A stretch of 19,127 nt of DNA from DATLAN01 sp035527455 (GTDB taxonomy: Bacteria; Planctomycetota; Planctomycetia; Pirellulales; Thermoguttaceae): positions 1 to 19,127 of the forward strand of contig DATLAN010000661.1 of assembly GCA_035527455.1 (NCBI GenBank), written 5' to 3'. The translations under genes were made by a program, and so were the position numbers. The notes under the pieces were generated by a model, which made no database searches, was not told the origin of the DNA, and saw only the letters and a list, made by a program, of their open reading frames with translations. Below, one piece after another: positions 5,804-12,921 of the stretch. Positions within the stretch are counted from its first letter, which is position 1; each line of letters opens with the position of its first letter.

Positions 5804-8032
5804 ATGAAAACTGGAGGTCTTCTCCACGGCGTTTCGCGTACCCCGCGGCTTCTGTTGTTGCTGGGGATGGCCGGAGTTTGGCTGCTCGGCGGTACAGAAC
5901 GCGATGCACGGGCACAATTCGGCGGGCTGGTGTCCGAGGACGAATTCGAACTCTCCGAAATCGTCCAACTCGATCAGGCCGACGACACCGTCCTGGCCCA
6001 GGACATGCAGCGGGTGAAGGTCTATCTGGCCGATCGGCAGTGGGGCGAAGCCGTCGAAACACTGCGTAAGATGATCGAGAATTCCCACGGGAAGCTGTTC
6101 AGGATTTCCGACCGGCGCTACATTCGGCTGCGCGACTATTGCCACCTCCAATTGGCCTCGATGCCCGGCGAAGCGCTCCACCTCTACCGCAGCCAGGTCG
6201 ATTCGGCGGCCAGACAGTGGTACGAGCAGGGCATCGAGCAACGGGACAGCCGGCTGTTGAGTAACGTGGCGGAACAGGCGTTGGCCAGCAGTTGGGGCGA
6301 CGATGCCTTGTTGGCTCTGGGCGAGATGGCCCTGGAATCGGGCGACTACACCGCGGCGCGATGGCATTGGGAGCGAATCATTCCGCATTCGGACGCGCCG
6401 GCAACCTGGCCGGGCTATCCGGACACGGATCTCGACGTCCCTTCCGTGCTCGCCCGGCTGGTGCTGGTCTCGATTCTGGAGGGTTCCACGAGCCGGGCGC
6501 GCGAGGAGTTGGCAGTTTTCGCCCAAGACTACCCGGACGCTCGGGGTCGCTTGGGCGGCCGGGAGGTGAACTATGTCGAGGCGCTCGGGGCGTTGCTGGC
6601 CGAGAGCACCGCCTGGCCGGACGAGAAATGCAGCTCTGATTGGCTCACGTTCGCCGGATGCCCGGCGCGCAACAAGATCGCGCCGGAGATGATCGAAGTG
6701 GCCGAAGTCGCGTGGCGGGTTCCGCTGCGGACGTTGGAGAACCGGTTCGCCGTGCCGTTGAGCTTCCACCCCTTGTCGGTCGGCCCTCTCGTGCTGGTCA
6801 ACTTGCAACGGGAGATCCTGGTCCTCGACGCGGCCACGGGCAAAGCGGCCTGGAACGAAACGGCCGCTTATCGAGCCGCATTCGAAGGGATGGCCGGCGC
6901 ACCGTTCCATCCGCCGAACGTGCTGGGAATTCCTCAGTGTACGATGACGGCATATCGCGGCAAGCTCTACGCACGGATGGGCACTGCGGTGACCAGCCGG
7001 CCGCAGGAGGAGGAGCAGGACTTCCGGCCGGGCTATCTGGTCGGCGTCGATCTGGCGACTCAGGGAGGCGTGATCTGGTGGCCGCCGTTGACGCCTGAGC
7101 CGGGCTGGGCCTTCGAAGGATCGCCCGTGGCCGATCAGTCCAACATCTACGTGGCCATGCGTCGCAGCGACGTGCGTCCGCAGGCCCACGTGGCCTGTTT
7201 CGACGCCCGGACCGGCCGCCGCCGTTGGCGGACGTTCGTCTGCAGCGCGGAAACGCCCGCCGGGGGCATTTTCTACGAGAACACGCACAATCTGCTGACG
7301 CTCGAAGGCGAGACGCTTTACTGCAACACAAACCTCGGCGCCGTGGCGGCCCTTTCCGCCGCGGACGGCCAGTTGAAGTGGATCAACCTTTATCCCCGGG
7401 AAACGCGCGGGCGGTTGTCGGAACCGGCGCCCCATTGGCGGCGCGATCTGAACCCCTGCCTTTACGATCGCGGCACCTTGATGGTAGCGCCGGCCGACAG
7501 CCCGGAGATCTTCGCGCTGGACGCCGTCACCGGAGGAGAACTCTGGCGCACCGGCTCCGAGGTCGAGGACGTGCTCCATCTGTTGGGCACGACCGAAGAG
7601 CACCTGATCGCCGCCGGGGACAAGCTGTATTGGATCGCCCTAGGCGGCGCCGACCGCGGCCGAGTCGCGTATTACTGGCCCGACGGGAATGAGAAACTCG
7701 GATACGGGCGCGGCGTGTTGGCGGGCGATTGCGTCCTCTGGCCCACCCGCGAGAAGATCTACGTGTTCGACCAGAAGACGGCCCGGTTGAAAAGGGCGAT
7801 CGACCTGGTGCCGCTGGGCGTAACGGGCGGAAACCTGCTGGTGGCCGACGGCAGACTGCTGATCGCCACCGGCACGGAACTGATCGCGCTAAGTCGGCAC
7901 GGCAGCCGAGGCGATGTGAATTCGCAAGAATTGTCCTTGCTCGACCGACCGAAAAGTAGCCATCTTGCTCCGCAAGATGTGGCTTCGTCTCGCGGAGCGA
8001 GACGGCTACTATCCCGCACAGAAACCGATTGA
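5804..8032 (+). CDS. Exported PQQ-like beta-propeller protein with helical N-terminal repeats
   Basis: The product has 742 residues. The N-terminus is a signal peptide (hydrophobic core about 15-29, likely cleavage after A-R-A near 37). Residues about 60-200 are helical and TPR-like, with units such as W-G-E-A-V-E-T-L and D-Y-T-A-A-R-W-H-W. From about 300 on the sequence is a PQQ-type propeller with blades marked by 'DA-x-TG-x3-W': D342 (DAATGKAAW), D467 (DARTGRRRW), about 519 (SAADGQLKW) and about 573 (DAVTGGELW). Such propellers act in the periplasm as scaffolds; quinone binding is not shown here. The last 19 or so residues of the natural C-terminus are encoded by a palindromic repeat (7955-8010). 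There is no Shine-Dalgarno. The MoxR gene starts 14 bp after the stop, so this is probably the first gene of the operon. Confidence 0.85.
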   Translation: MKTGGLLHGVSRTPRLLLLLGMAGVWLLGGTERDARAQFGGLVSEDEFELSEIVQLDQADDTVLAQDMQRVKVYLADRQWGEAVETLRKMIENSHGKLFRISDRRYIRLRDYCHLQLASMPGEALHLYRSQVDSAARQWYEQGIEQRDSRLLSNVAEQALASSWGDDALLALGEMALESGDYTAARWHWERIIPHSDAPATWPGYPDTDLDVPSVLARLVLVSILEGSTSRAREELAVFAQDYPDARGRLGGREVNYVEALGALLAESTAWPDEKCSSDWLTFAGCPARNKIAPEMIEVAEVAWRVPLRTLENRFAVPLSFHPLSVGPLVLVNLQREILVLDAATGKAAWNETAAYRAAFEGMAGAPFHPPNVLGIPQCTMTAYRGKLYARMGTAVTSRPQEEEQDFRPGYLVGVDLATQGGVIWWPPLTPEPGWAFEGSPVADQSNIYVAMRRSDVRPQAHVACFDARTGRRRWRTFVCSAETPAGGIFYENTHNLLTLEGETLYCNTNLGAVAALSAADGQLKWINLYPRETRGRLSEPAPHWRRDLNPCLYDRGTLMVAPADSPEIFALDAVTGGELWRTGSEVEDVLHLLGTTEEHLIAAGDKLYWIALGGADRGRVAYYWPDGNEKLGYGRGVLAGDCVLWPTREKIYVFDQKTARLKRAIDLVPLGVTGGNLLVADGRLLIATGTELIALSRHGSRGDVNSQELSLLDRPKSSHLAPQDVASSRGARRLLSRTETD
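7955..8010 (+). repeat. 56-bp cloverleaf-like palindromic element inside a coding 3' end
   Basis: An outer inverted repeat, AGTAGCC (7955-7961) / GGCTACT (8004-8010), encloses two hairpins. Arm 1 is CATCTTGC-TCC-GCAAGATG (7961-7979). Arm 2 is CGTCTCGC-GGA-GCGAGACG (7986-8004). Base 7961 and base 8004 can belong to either the outer stem or the arms. The loop regions GCTCCGC and GCGGAGC are reverse complements, so the arms could kiss or exchange partners. The element is read in frame as residues 718-736 of the propeller protein. No second copy is in this window. It lacks the size and conserved bases of a tRNA. Confidence 0.85.
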
Positions 8033-8046
8033 AACAAGCACGAACC

Positions 8047-9108
8047 ATGCTCCAAGACAACGACGTCCAAGCCGTAGAAGAACTCAACGAAGCGTTCCGG
8101 CTGATCACCGAACAGCTCGCTCGCGTGATCGTCGGACAGCGGCAGGTCATCGAGGAACTGTTGGTGGCCATGTTCGCCCGGGGGCACTGCCTCCTGGTCG
8201 GGGTGCCGGGACTGGCCAAGACGCTGATGATCCGCACGCTGGCCGACGCGCTCTCGCTGAAGTTCAGCCGCATTCAGTTCACCCCCGACCTGATGCCCTC
8301 GGATATCACCGGCACCGAGGTGATCCAGGAGGACAAGCAGTCGGGCACGCGCGAACTGCGGTTCCTGCACGGGCCGATCTTCGGCAACATCATCCTGGCC
8401 GACGAGATCAACCGGACTCCGCCGAAGACCCAGGCGGCCCTGCTGGAGGCGATGCAGGAATATCAGATCACCGTCGGCGGCACGCGGCACCTGCTCAGCA
8501 GGCCGTTCTTCGTGCTGGCCACGCAGAATCCCATCGAGCAGGAAGGGACTTACCCCTTGCCCGAGGCCCAGCTCGACCGGTTCATGTTCAACACCTACGT
8601 CGACTATCCGGACGAAGACGAGGAGCTGGACATCGTCAAGCGGACCACCAGCGACGTGGAGGTGACGATCTCGCCGACGTTGACCGGCCAGCGGATTCTC
8701 GAATTGCAGAAGATCGTCCGCCGCGTGCCGGTGGCCGACCACGTGATCCGCTACGCCCTGAAGCTGACGCGGCTGACGCGGCCCGAGACGGGCGACGCGC
8801 CGCCGTTCGTGCGGGAATACGTCAGTTGGGGCGCGGGGCCTCGGGCAAGCCAGTATCTCACGCTGGGGGCGAAGGCGCGGGCCGTGCTGCACGGGCGGTT
8901 CTACGCCGGCTGCGACGACATCCGCGCGGTGGCCTTGCCCGTCCTGCGGCATCGCATCTTGACCAATTTCAACGCCGAGGCCGAAGGCGTCCGGCCGGAC
9001 GACATCGTCACTCGGCTGATCGACACGGCGGCAGAGGAAGAGGATCAGGCTCAAGAGCGTGGAAAACTCCCAAAAGTATTTAGATCCGAACGTGCTGGCC
9101 CGGCTTGA
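8047..9108 (+). CDS. MoxR-family AAA+ ATPase
   Basis: The product has 353 residues, typical of the family. It carries a Walker A motif GVPGLAKT at 52-59, Walker B ILADEIN with D119/E120, a sensor-1 segment ATQNP near 159-162, and the LPEAQLDRFM segment with a likely arginine finger at R178. MoxR ATPases are known to pair with vWA proteins as chaperone-like remodellers; this gene is followed by three vWA-type genes. The ATG at 8047 is preferred over an in-frame TTG at 8029 that would overlap the propeller stop. There is no Shine-Dalgarno. Its last 50 bases overlap the DUF58 gene, which implies coupling. The cytoplasmic side of the membrane is the expected location. All key ATPase residues look intact. 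Confidence 0.95.
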   Translation: MLQDNDVQAVEELNEAFRLITEQLARVIVGQRQVIEELLVAMFARGHCLLVGVPGLAKTLMIRTLADALSLKFSRIQFTPDLMPSDITGTEVIQEDKQSGTRELRFLHGPIFGNIILADEINRTPPKTQAALLEAMQEYQITVGGTRHLLSRPFFVLATQNPIEQEGTYPLPEAQLDRFMFNTYVDYPDEDEELDIVKRTTSDVEVTISPTLTGQRILELQKIVRRVPVADHVIRYALKLTRLTRPETGDAPPFVREYVSWGAGPRASQYLTLGAKARAVLHGRFYAGCDDIRAVALPVLRHRILTNFNAEAEGVRPDDIVTRLIDTAAEEEDQAQERGKLPKVFRSERAGPA

Positions 9109-9949
9109 GGGACTCCACCTGCGCGCCCGGCTGATCGTCGAGGGGTACGTCTCGGGAGTCCACCGGAGCCCGTTTCACGGCTTCTCCGTCGAGTTCGCCG
9201 AACACCGCGAGTACGCGCCCGGCGACGACCTGCGCTACCTCGACTGGAAGGTCTTCGGCCGGACCGACAAGTACTATCTGAAGCAGTTCGAGGAAGAGAC
9301 GAACCTGATCTGCCACCTGCTGCTGGATACCAGCGAGAGCATGCGCTACCGGAGCGACGCGGCGCCGATGTCGAAGCTGGAATACGCCCGATGTGCCGCC
9401 GCGGCGCTGGCGTATTTGATCCTCCACCAGCAGGACAGCGTGGGGCTGGTCACCTTCGACAAGGAGATCCGCTCGTTCGTCCGCGCCGGCAGTAACCCCT
9501 CGCACATCAAGCAACTCCTGCACGTGATGGAACAATCGCAAGGGGAGCGAAAGACGTCCACCGGACCGATCTTCCACGAATTGGCAGAGCGGCTGAAGAA
9601 GCGAGGGCTGGTCATCGTCTTGAGCGACCTGTTCGACGACGTCGATTCGATGATCGCCGGGCTGAAACACCTCCGCCATCGCCGTCACGAGGTCATCGTG
9701 TTCCACGTGCTCGATCCGGCCGAATTGGATTTCCATTTTCAGCAAACCACGTTGTTCAAGGGCCTGGAGCAATTGCCCGACGTCGTGGTCGAGCCGCGGG
9801 CGTTGAGGAAAGCGTACCTGGAAGAGTTCGGCGACTTCATCCGTCGCCTGAAGCGAGGCTGCCGGATGCACCGCATCGACTACGTGCCGCTACGGACCGA
9901 TCAGTCGTTGGAGGTGGCGTTGTCGAGTTACTTGGCGTCGCGGGGGTAG
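9059..9949 (+). CDS. DUF58 family protein with vWA-like fold
   Basis: The product has 296 residues from a GTG start. The conserved DUF58 block is clear: SPFHGFSVEFAEHREY, PGDDLRYLDW and RTDKYYLKQFE (about residues 37-80). A metal-site-like motif DTSES starts at D90, and a second acidic segment LSDLFDD contains D190. The conserved YLDP near residue 6-9 supports the GTG at 9059 rather than later starts. The gene overlaps MoxR by 50 bp. DUF58 proteins are the usual partner of MoxR and may present other factors to it. The stop codon TAG is formed by the first GGGTAGT heptamer of a repeat array, and the protein ends where family members normally end (SSYLASRG), so it appears intact. Confidence 0.95.
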   Translation: MENSQKYLDPNVLARLEGLHLRARLIVEGYVSGVHRSPFHGFSVEFAEHREYAPGDDLRYLDWKVFGRTDKYYLKQFEEETNLICHLLLDTSESMRYRSDAAPMSKLEYARCAAAALAYLILHQQDSVGLVTFDKEIRSFVRAGSNPSHIKQLLHVMEQSQGERKTSTGPIFHELAERLKKRGLVIVLSDLFDDVDSMIAGLKHLRHRRHEVIVFHVLDPAELDFHFQQTTLFKGLEQLPDVVVEPRALRKAYLEEFGDFIRRLKRGCRMHRIDYVPLRTDQSLEVALSSYLASRG

Positions 9950-10023
9950 TGGTGGGTAGTGGGTAGTGGGTAGTGGGTAGTGGGTAGTGGATAGTGGGTA
10001 GTGGGTAGTGGATAACGGGTAGC
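9944..10023 (+). repeat. GGGTAGT heptamer array overlapping the DUF58 stop codon
   Basis: One GGGTAGT (9944-9950) and a GGT spacer are followed by ten period-7 units (9954-10023), seven of them GGGTAGT, then variants GGATAGT, GGATAAC and GGGTAGC. The TAG of the first unit is the DUF58 stop. An array of the same family lies in opposite orientation at 10641-10682. Confidence 0.95.
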
Positions 10024-10179
10024 AATCTTGGGAGATACAAGCTCGAAGCCCGGGCAATCAACGGGACGGCCGGATGCGGGCTGAGTGCTTGTTCCGCTGA
10101 AAACGAAACGAACTGCGTTCGAAGAGCTGATACAAGCAAGAATCTACCCTCTCCCCATCCATTTTTTGCGAGTGTGGCA

Positions 10180-10548
10180 ATGGCTGTGAAGAACTACCAG
10201 GAGTTGATCGTCTGGCAGAAGGCCATGGATTTGGTCGAAGGGGTCTATCGCGTCACTGCCAAATTCCCCAAAGAAGAGATTTATGGACTAACCGCCCAGA
10301 TACGGAGAGCGGCTGTCTCTATTCCCTCGAATGTTGCCGAAGGGCAGGGATGGCACACCACCCGCGACTTCCTCTATTTCCTTTCCGTCGCCCACGGCTC
10401 GCTCAAGGAAGTCGAAACGCAGATCCTTATCGCCGAGCGACTCGCATACATCGACTCCCTGCGAACATCTGAACTGACGGCGCTGACGGCAGAGGTCGGA
10501 CGCCTCATCAGCGGTCTCAGGAACTCCCTCAAGAACAAGAACACTTGA
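10180..10548 (+). CDS. Four-helix-bundle protein (23S rRNA IVS-type, S23 family)
   Basis: The product has 122 residues, the usual size for the family. Recognisable blocks are NYQELIVWQKAMDLV at the N-terminus, Y-G-L-T-x-Q-I-R-R-A-A-V-S-I-P-S-N-V-A-E-G near residues 36-55, and GSLKEVETQ followed by I-A-x-x-L-x-Y. The fold forms homopentamers in known structures; the family is named from rRNA intervening sequences, but most members are free-standing and of unknown role. The ATG at 10180 is preferred over a GTG two codons earlier; no Shine-Dalgarno is visible. Codon use looks more AT-rich than neighbours. It sits alone between inverted heptamer arrays inside the MoxR/vWA operon, so it is more likely a passenger than a functional member of that operon. 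Confidence 0.9.
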   Translation: MAVKNYQELIVWQKAMDLVEGVYRVTAKFPKEEIYGLTAQIRRAAVSIPSNVAEGQGWHTTRDFLYFLSVAHGSLKEVETQILIAERLAYIDSLRTSELTALTAEVGRLISGLRNSLKNKNT

Positions 10549-10560
10549 CGGATACTTAAC

Positions 10561-10575
10561 TTGGCCTTCGGCCAA
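10561..10575 (+). repeat. Perfect hairpin TTGGCC-TTC-GGCCAA
   Basis: A six-base-pair stem with a three-base loop lies 12 bases after the four-helix-bundle stop and just ahead of a REP-like core. No T-tract follows, so terminator function is not supported. Confidence 0.6.
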
Positions 10576-10579
10576 AACA

Positions 10580-10607
10580 AAACGGCGGGCAAGCCCGCCC
10601 GCTAAAC
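10580..10607 (+). repeat. REP-like core, single copy
   Basis: The 28-bp core starts AAACGGCGGGC-AA-GCCCGCC and ends CGCTAAAC. It contains a GGCGGGC/GCCCGCC stem with a two-base loop. It is identical to the core at 15645-15672 and to the reverse complement of 15437-15464. Confidence 0.9.
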
Positions 10608-10640
10608 AGCATTCTTCATATTTCATAATCCGCTACACAC

Positions 10641-10682
10641 CAACCACTCCCCACTCCCCACTACCCACTACCCACTGCCCAC
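10641..10682 (-). repeat. Inverted heptamer array abutting the BatA-like start codon
   Basis: Six period-7 units on the plus strand read CAACCAC, TCCCCAC twice, TACCCAC twice and TGCCCAC, ending one base before the ATG at 10684. On the minus strand they read GTGGGNA, the same family as 9944-10023 but inverted. There is no Shine-Dalgarno for the gene they abut. Confidence 0.9.
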
Positions 10683-10683
10683 C

Positions 10684-12921
10684 ATGCCCGCCGCACCGCC
10701 CATCTTCGCCTTCGGATTCACGAGCCTGCCGATGCTCGGCTGGTTGGCGGCGGCGGCTGTGCCGATCTTGATCCATCTTTGGAGTCGGCAGAAGTTTCGG
10801 GAAACGTCCTGGGCGGCGATGGAGTACCTGCTGGCCGCGTTGAAGCGGAAGACGCGGCGGCTGAAGTTCGAGCAATGGCTGCTGCTGGCCGTCCGCACGC
10901 TGATCGTCGTCCTGGTCGTGTTGGCCGTGGCCGAGCCGTATTGGCAGCAGACCGGGTTGGTGCTGCCTTCCAGCGGGCGGACGCACCGGGTGCTGGTCAT
11001 CGACGGGTCGTTCTCGATGGGCTACGCGCCAGAGGGAACCAGCCGCTTCGAACAGGCCAAGCAACTCGCCCGGCGGATCGTCGAGGAAAGTCGCCAGGGC
11101 GACGCGTTCACGCTGGTGTTGATGTCGTCGCCGCCGCGCGTGGTGGTCGGCAACCCGGTCTTCGAGCCCGACGATTTCCTCGGCGAAGTCGACGCCCTGC
11201 AATTGCCGCACACCACGGCCGATCTGCTCGGCACGCTCGCCAAAGTGGAAAGCGTGTTGAAAGCCGCCCAAACGGAACACTCGCGGTTGACCGAGAAGGA
11301 AGTCTACTTCATCACCGATCTGGGCAGGACGGGCTGGCTTCCCAAGGCGGGCAGCGAGACCCTGGACGCCTTGCGCCGGCAGGCCGCCGCGTTGGCCGAG
11401 TCGGCCCGGCTGGTCGTCGTCGACCTGGGAAAGGAGACGGCCGACAACGTGGCCCTGACCGCCGCCCGCTCGCGCGAAACGATCATCACGCCCGGACAAG
11501 AGGTCGAACTCGAAGCCGTCGTGGAGAATTTCGGCCGAGGCGCGCGAACGCGACAACCGGTCGAATTGTGGGTCGACGGCCGGTTCGTCGACCGCCGGGA
11601 GCCGGACCTCGCAGCCGCCGGGCCGTACGACGCCGACGCGCCGCAGCCCGTGGCCACGGCAGTCTTTCCCTACCGCTTCCCGGCGCCCGGCCAGTACGTC
11701 GTCGAGTTCCGCACCGTCGGCGACTCGCTGGACGTCGACAACCATCGCTGGATGGTGGTGCCCGTCAGGCAGTCGGTGCGAGTGCTCTGCATCGACGGCC
11801 GTCCTTCGGGCGAGCCGTTCCGGGGAGCGGCCGACTTCCTGGCTTTTGCCCTCTCTCCGTTCCGCGACGACGAGGAACCGGGACGGGTGCAGGCGGAAGT
11901 CGCCACCGAAAGCGCCCTGTTGCAGTTCGATCTGGAACCCTTCGACTGCGTGTTCCTTTGCGACGTGGCACAATTCACTGCCGACGAGGTCGAGGTGTTG
12001 GACTCCTACTTGAACCACGGCGGCAGCGTGGTCTTCTTTCTCGGCGATCAAGTATCGGCCGAACGCTACCATCGCGAACTCGGCGGCGACCGGGGACGCC
12101 CCCGCTTGTTGCCCGCCCGGCTGGGAACGATCGAGACCACGCCCCAATTCGGGCTCGACCCGCTCGGTTACGAGCACCCCATGCTCGAGGCCTTCCGCGG
12201 CCACCCGCGGGTCGGGCTGCTCAGCGCGCCGGTGCTGAAGTACTTCCGGCTGATCGTTCCCGAGAACTCGCCCGCGCAGGTCGTCCTGAGAACCGGCAAC
12301 GGCGACCCGCTGATCGTCGAGGAGCCGATCCACCGGGGACACGTGGTGCTGGTGGCCACGTCGCTGGCCGACCCGTCCTGGACGCCCATGCCGGTCGGAT
12401 ACGGTTTCGTGCCGTTGATGCAGGAGTTGGCCGCGTGGTGCGCAGGCGAAAAGCTCCGACAACGGCAGGTGGAGGTGGGACAACCGTTCGGGGCGTCGGT
12501 GTTCGCCCCGACGGCCGACGTACCGCTCTCCGTGCGCGGGCCCGATGGCCAGACGCACCCGGTGCGGCTGCACGGCGACGGCGACTACAGCACCTTCAGC
12601 TACGGCGACACCACGCAAAGCGGCATCTACACGGTCCGCTTCGGTGCGCCGATCGACCATAGCCAGAGTTTCGCCGTGAACGTCGACACGGCCGAAAGCG
12701 ACCTGACGCACTTGGGCGAGGAAGGACTTCGCCGCGAGGTCTGGCCGGGCGTCGAGTTCGTCTATTCGACGAGCTGGCAGCACCTCGACCAGCCGCCGTC
12801 CGCCGCGATCGGGCCCCTCTCGCGCGTGGGCTCGCTCCACGTGGGCTTGCTTTACTTCGCACTCGGACTGCTGTTTCTGGAAACCTTCCTGGCCTGGCGT
12901 TTCGGATACCACGCGACATGA
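10684..12921 (+). CDS. BatA-like membrane protein with vWA domain
   Basis: The product has 745 residues. The N-terminus is the BatA/aerotolerance-regulator N-terminal type: a membrane helix about 13-32 ending PILIHLW, a polar loop with R-x-T-S-W-A-A-M-E-Y-L, and a second helix about 62-82. A vWA domain follows with a metal-site motif D107-G-S109-F-S111 and a later acidic segment FITDLG (D212). Residues about 365-480 (start VRVLCIDGRPS, later FLCDVAQF and HGGSVVFFLG) look like a glutamine-amidotransferase-like fold without an evident catalytic Cys. A C-terminal helix spans about 720-740. The stop overlaps the next start as ATGA, so the two vWA genes are coupled. It probably works at the membrane with the MoxR ATPase upstream; substrate unknown. 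Confidence 0.9.
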   Translation: MPAAPPIFAFGFTSLPMLGWLAAAAVPILIHLWSRQKFRETSWAAMEYLLAALKRKTRRLKFEQWLLLAVRTLIVVLVVLAVAEPYWQQTGLVLPSSGRTHRVLVIDGSFSMGYAPEGTSRFEQAKQLARRIVEESRQGDAFTLVLMSSPPRVVVGNPVFEPDDFLGEVDALQLPHTTADLLGTLAKVESVLKAAQTEHSRLTEKEVYFITDLGRTGWLPKAGSETLDALRRQAAALAESARLVVVDLGKETADNVALTAARSRETIITPGQEVELEAVVENFGRGARTRQPVELWVDGRFVDRREPDLAAAGPYDADAPQPVATAVFPYRFPAPGQYVVEFRTVGDSLDVDNHRWMVVPVRQSVRVLCIDGRPSGEPFRGAADFLAFALSPFRDDEEPGRVQAEVATESALLQFDLEPFDCVFLCDVAQFTADEVEVLDSYLNHGGSVVFFLGDQVSAERYHRELGGDRGRPRLLPARLGTIETTPQFGLDPLGYEHPMLEAFRGHPRVGLLSAPVLKYFRLIVPENSPAQVVLRTGNGDPLIVEEPIHRGHVVLVATSLADPSWTPMPVGYGFVPLMQELAAWCAGEKLRQRQVEVGQPFGASVFAPTADVPLSVRGPDGQTHPVRLHGDGDYSTFSYGDTTQSGIYTVRFGAPIDHSQSFAVNVDTAESDLTHLGEEGLRREVWPGVEFVYSTSWQHLDQPPSAAIGPLSRVGSLHVGLLYFALGLLFLETFLAWRFGYHAT

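Larger units (their letters stand above)
9944..10682. mobile_element. Candidate insert: four-helix-bundle cassette between inverted heptamer arrays
   Basis: The segment begins with GGGTAGT heptamers and ends with the complementary T-A-CCCAC heptamers. It encloses 618 bp with a four-helix-bundle gene and a REP-like core, and interrupts the DUF58-to-BatA-like part of an otherwise tight operon. By eye the enclosed gene is less GC-rich than its neighbours. A direct repeat GATACAAGC (10034-10042, 10129-10137) lies in the stretch before the gene. No transposase, target duplication or defined ends beyond the arrays are visible, so mobility is inference. Confidence 0.4.

Noticed and set aside
7955..8010. 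A tRNA or tRNA-like gene
   Set aside because: Despite the cloverleaf outline, it is only 56 bases with two arms and lacks the T-loop, anticodon arm and CCA-end features.
8029..8046. TTG start for the MoxR gene
   Set aside because: It would overlap the propeller stop, has no Shine-Dalgarno, and the ATG at 8047 gives the usual family length.
9944..10682. A CRISPR array
   Set aside because: The repeats are uninterrupted 7-base units without spacers, and no cas gene is present.
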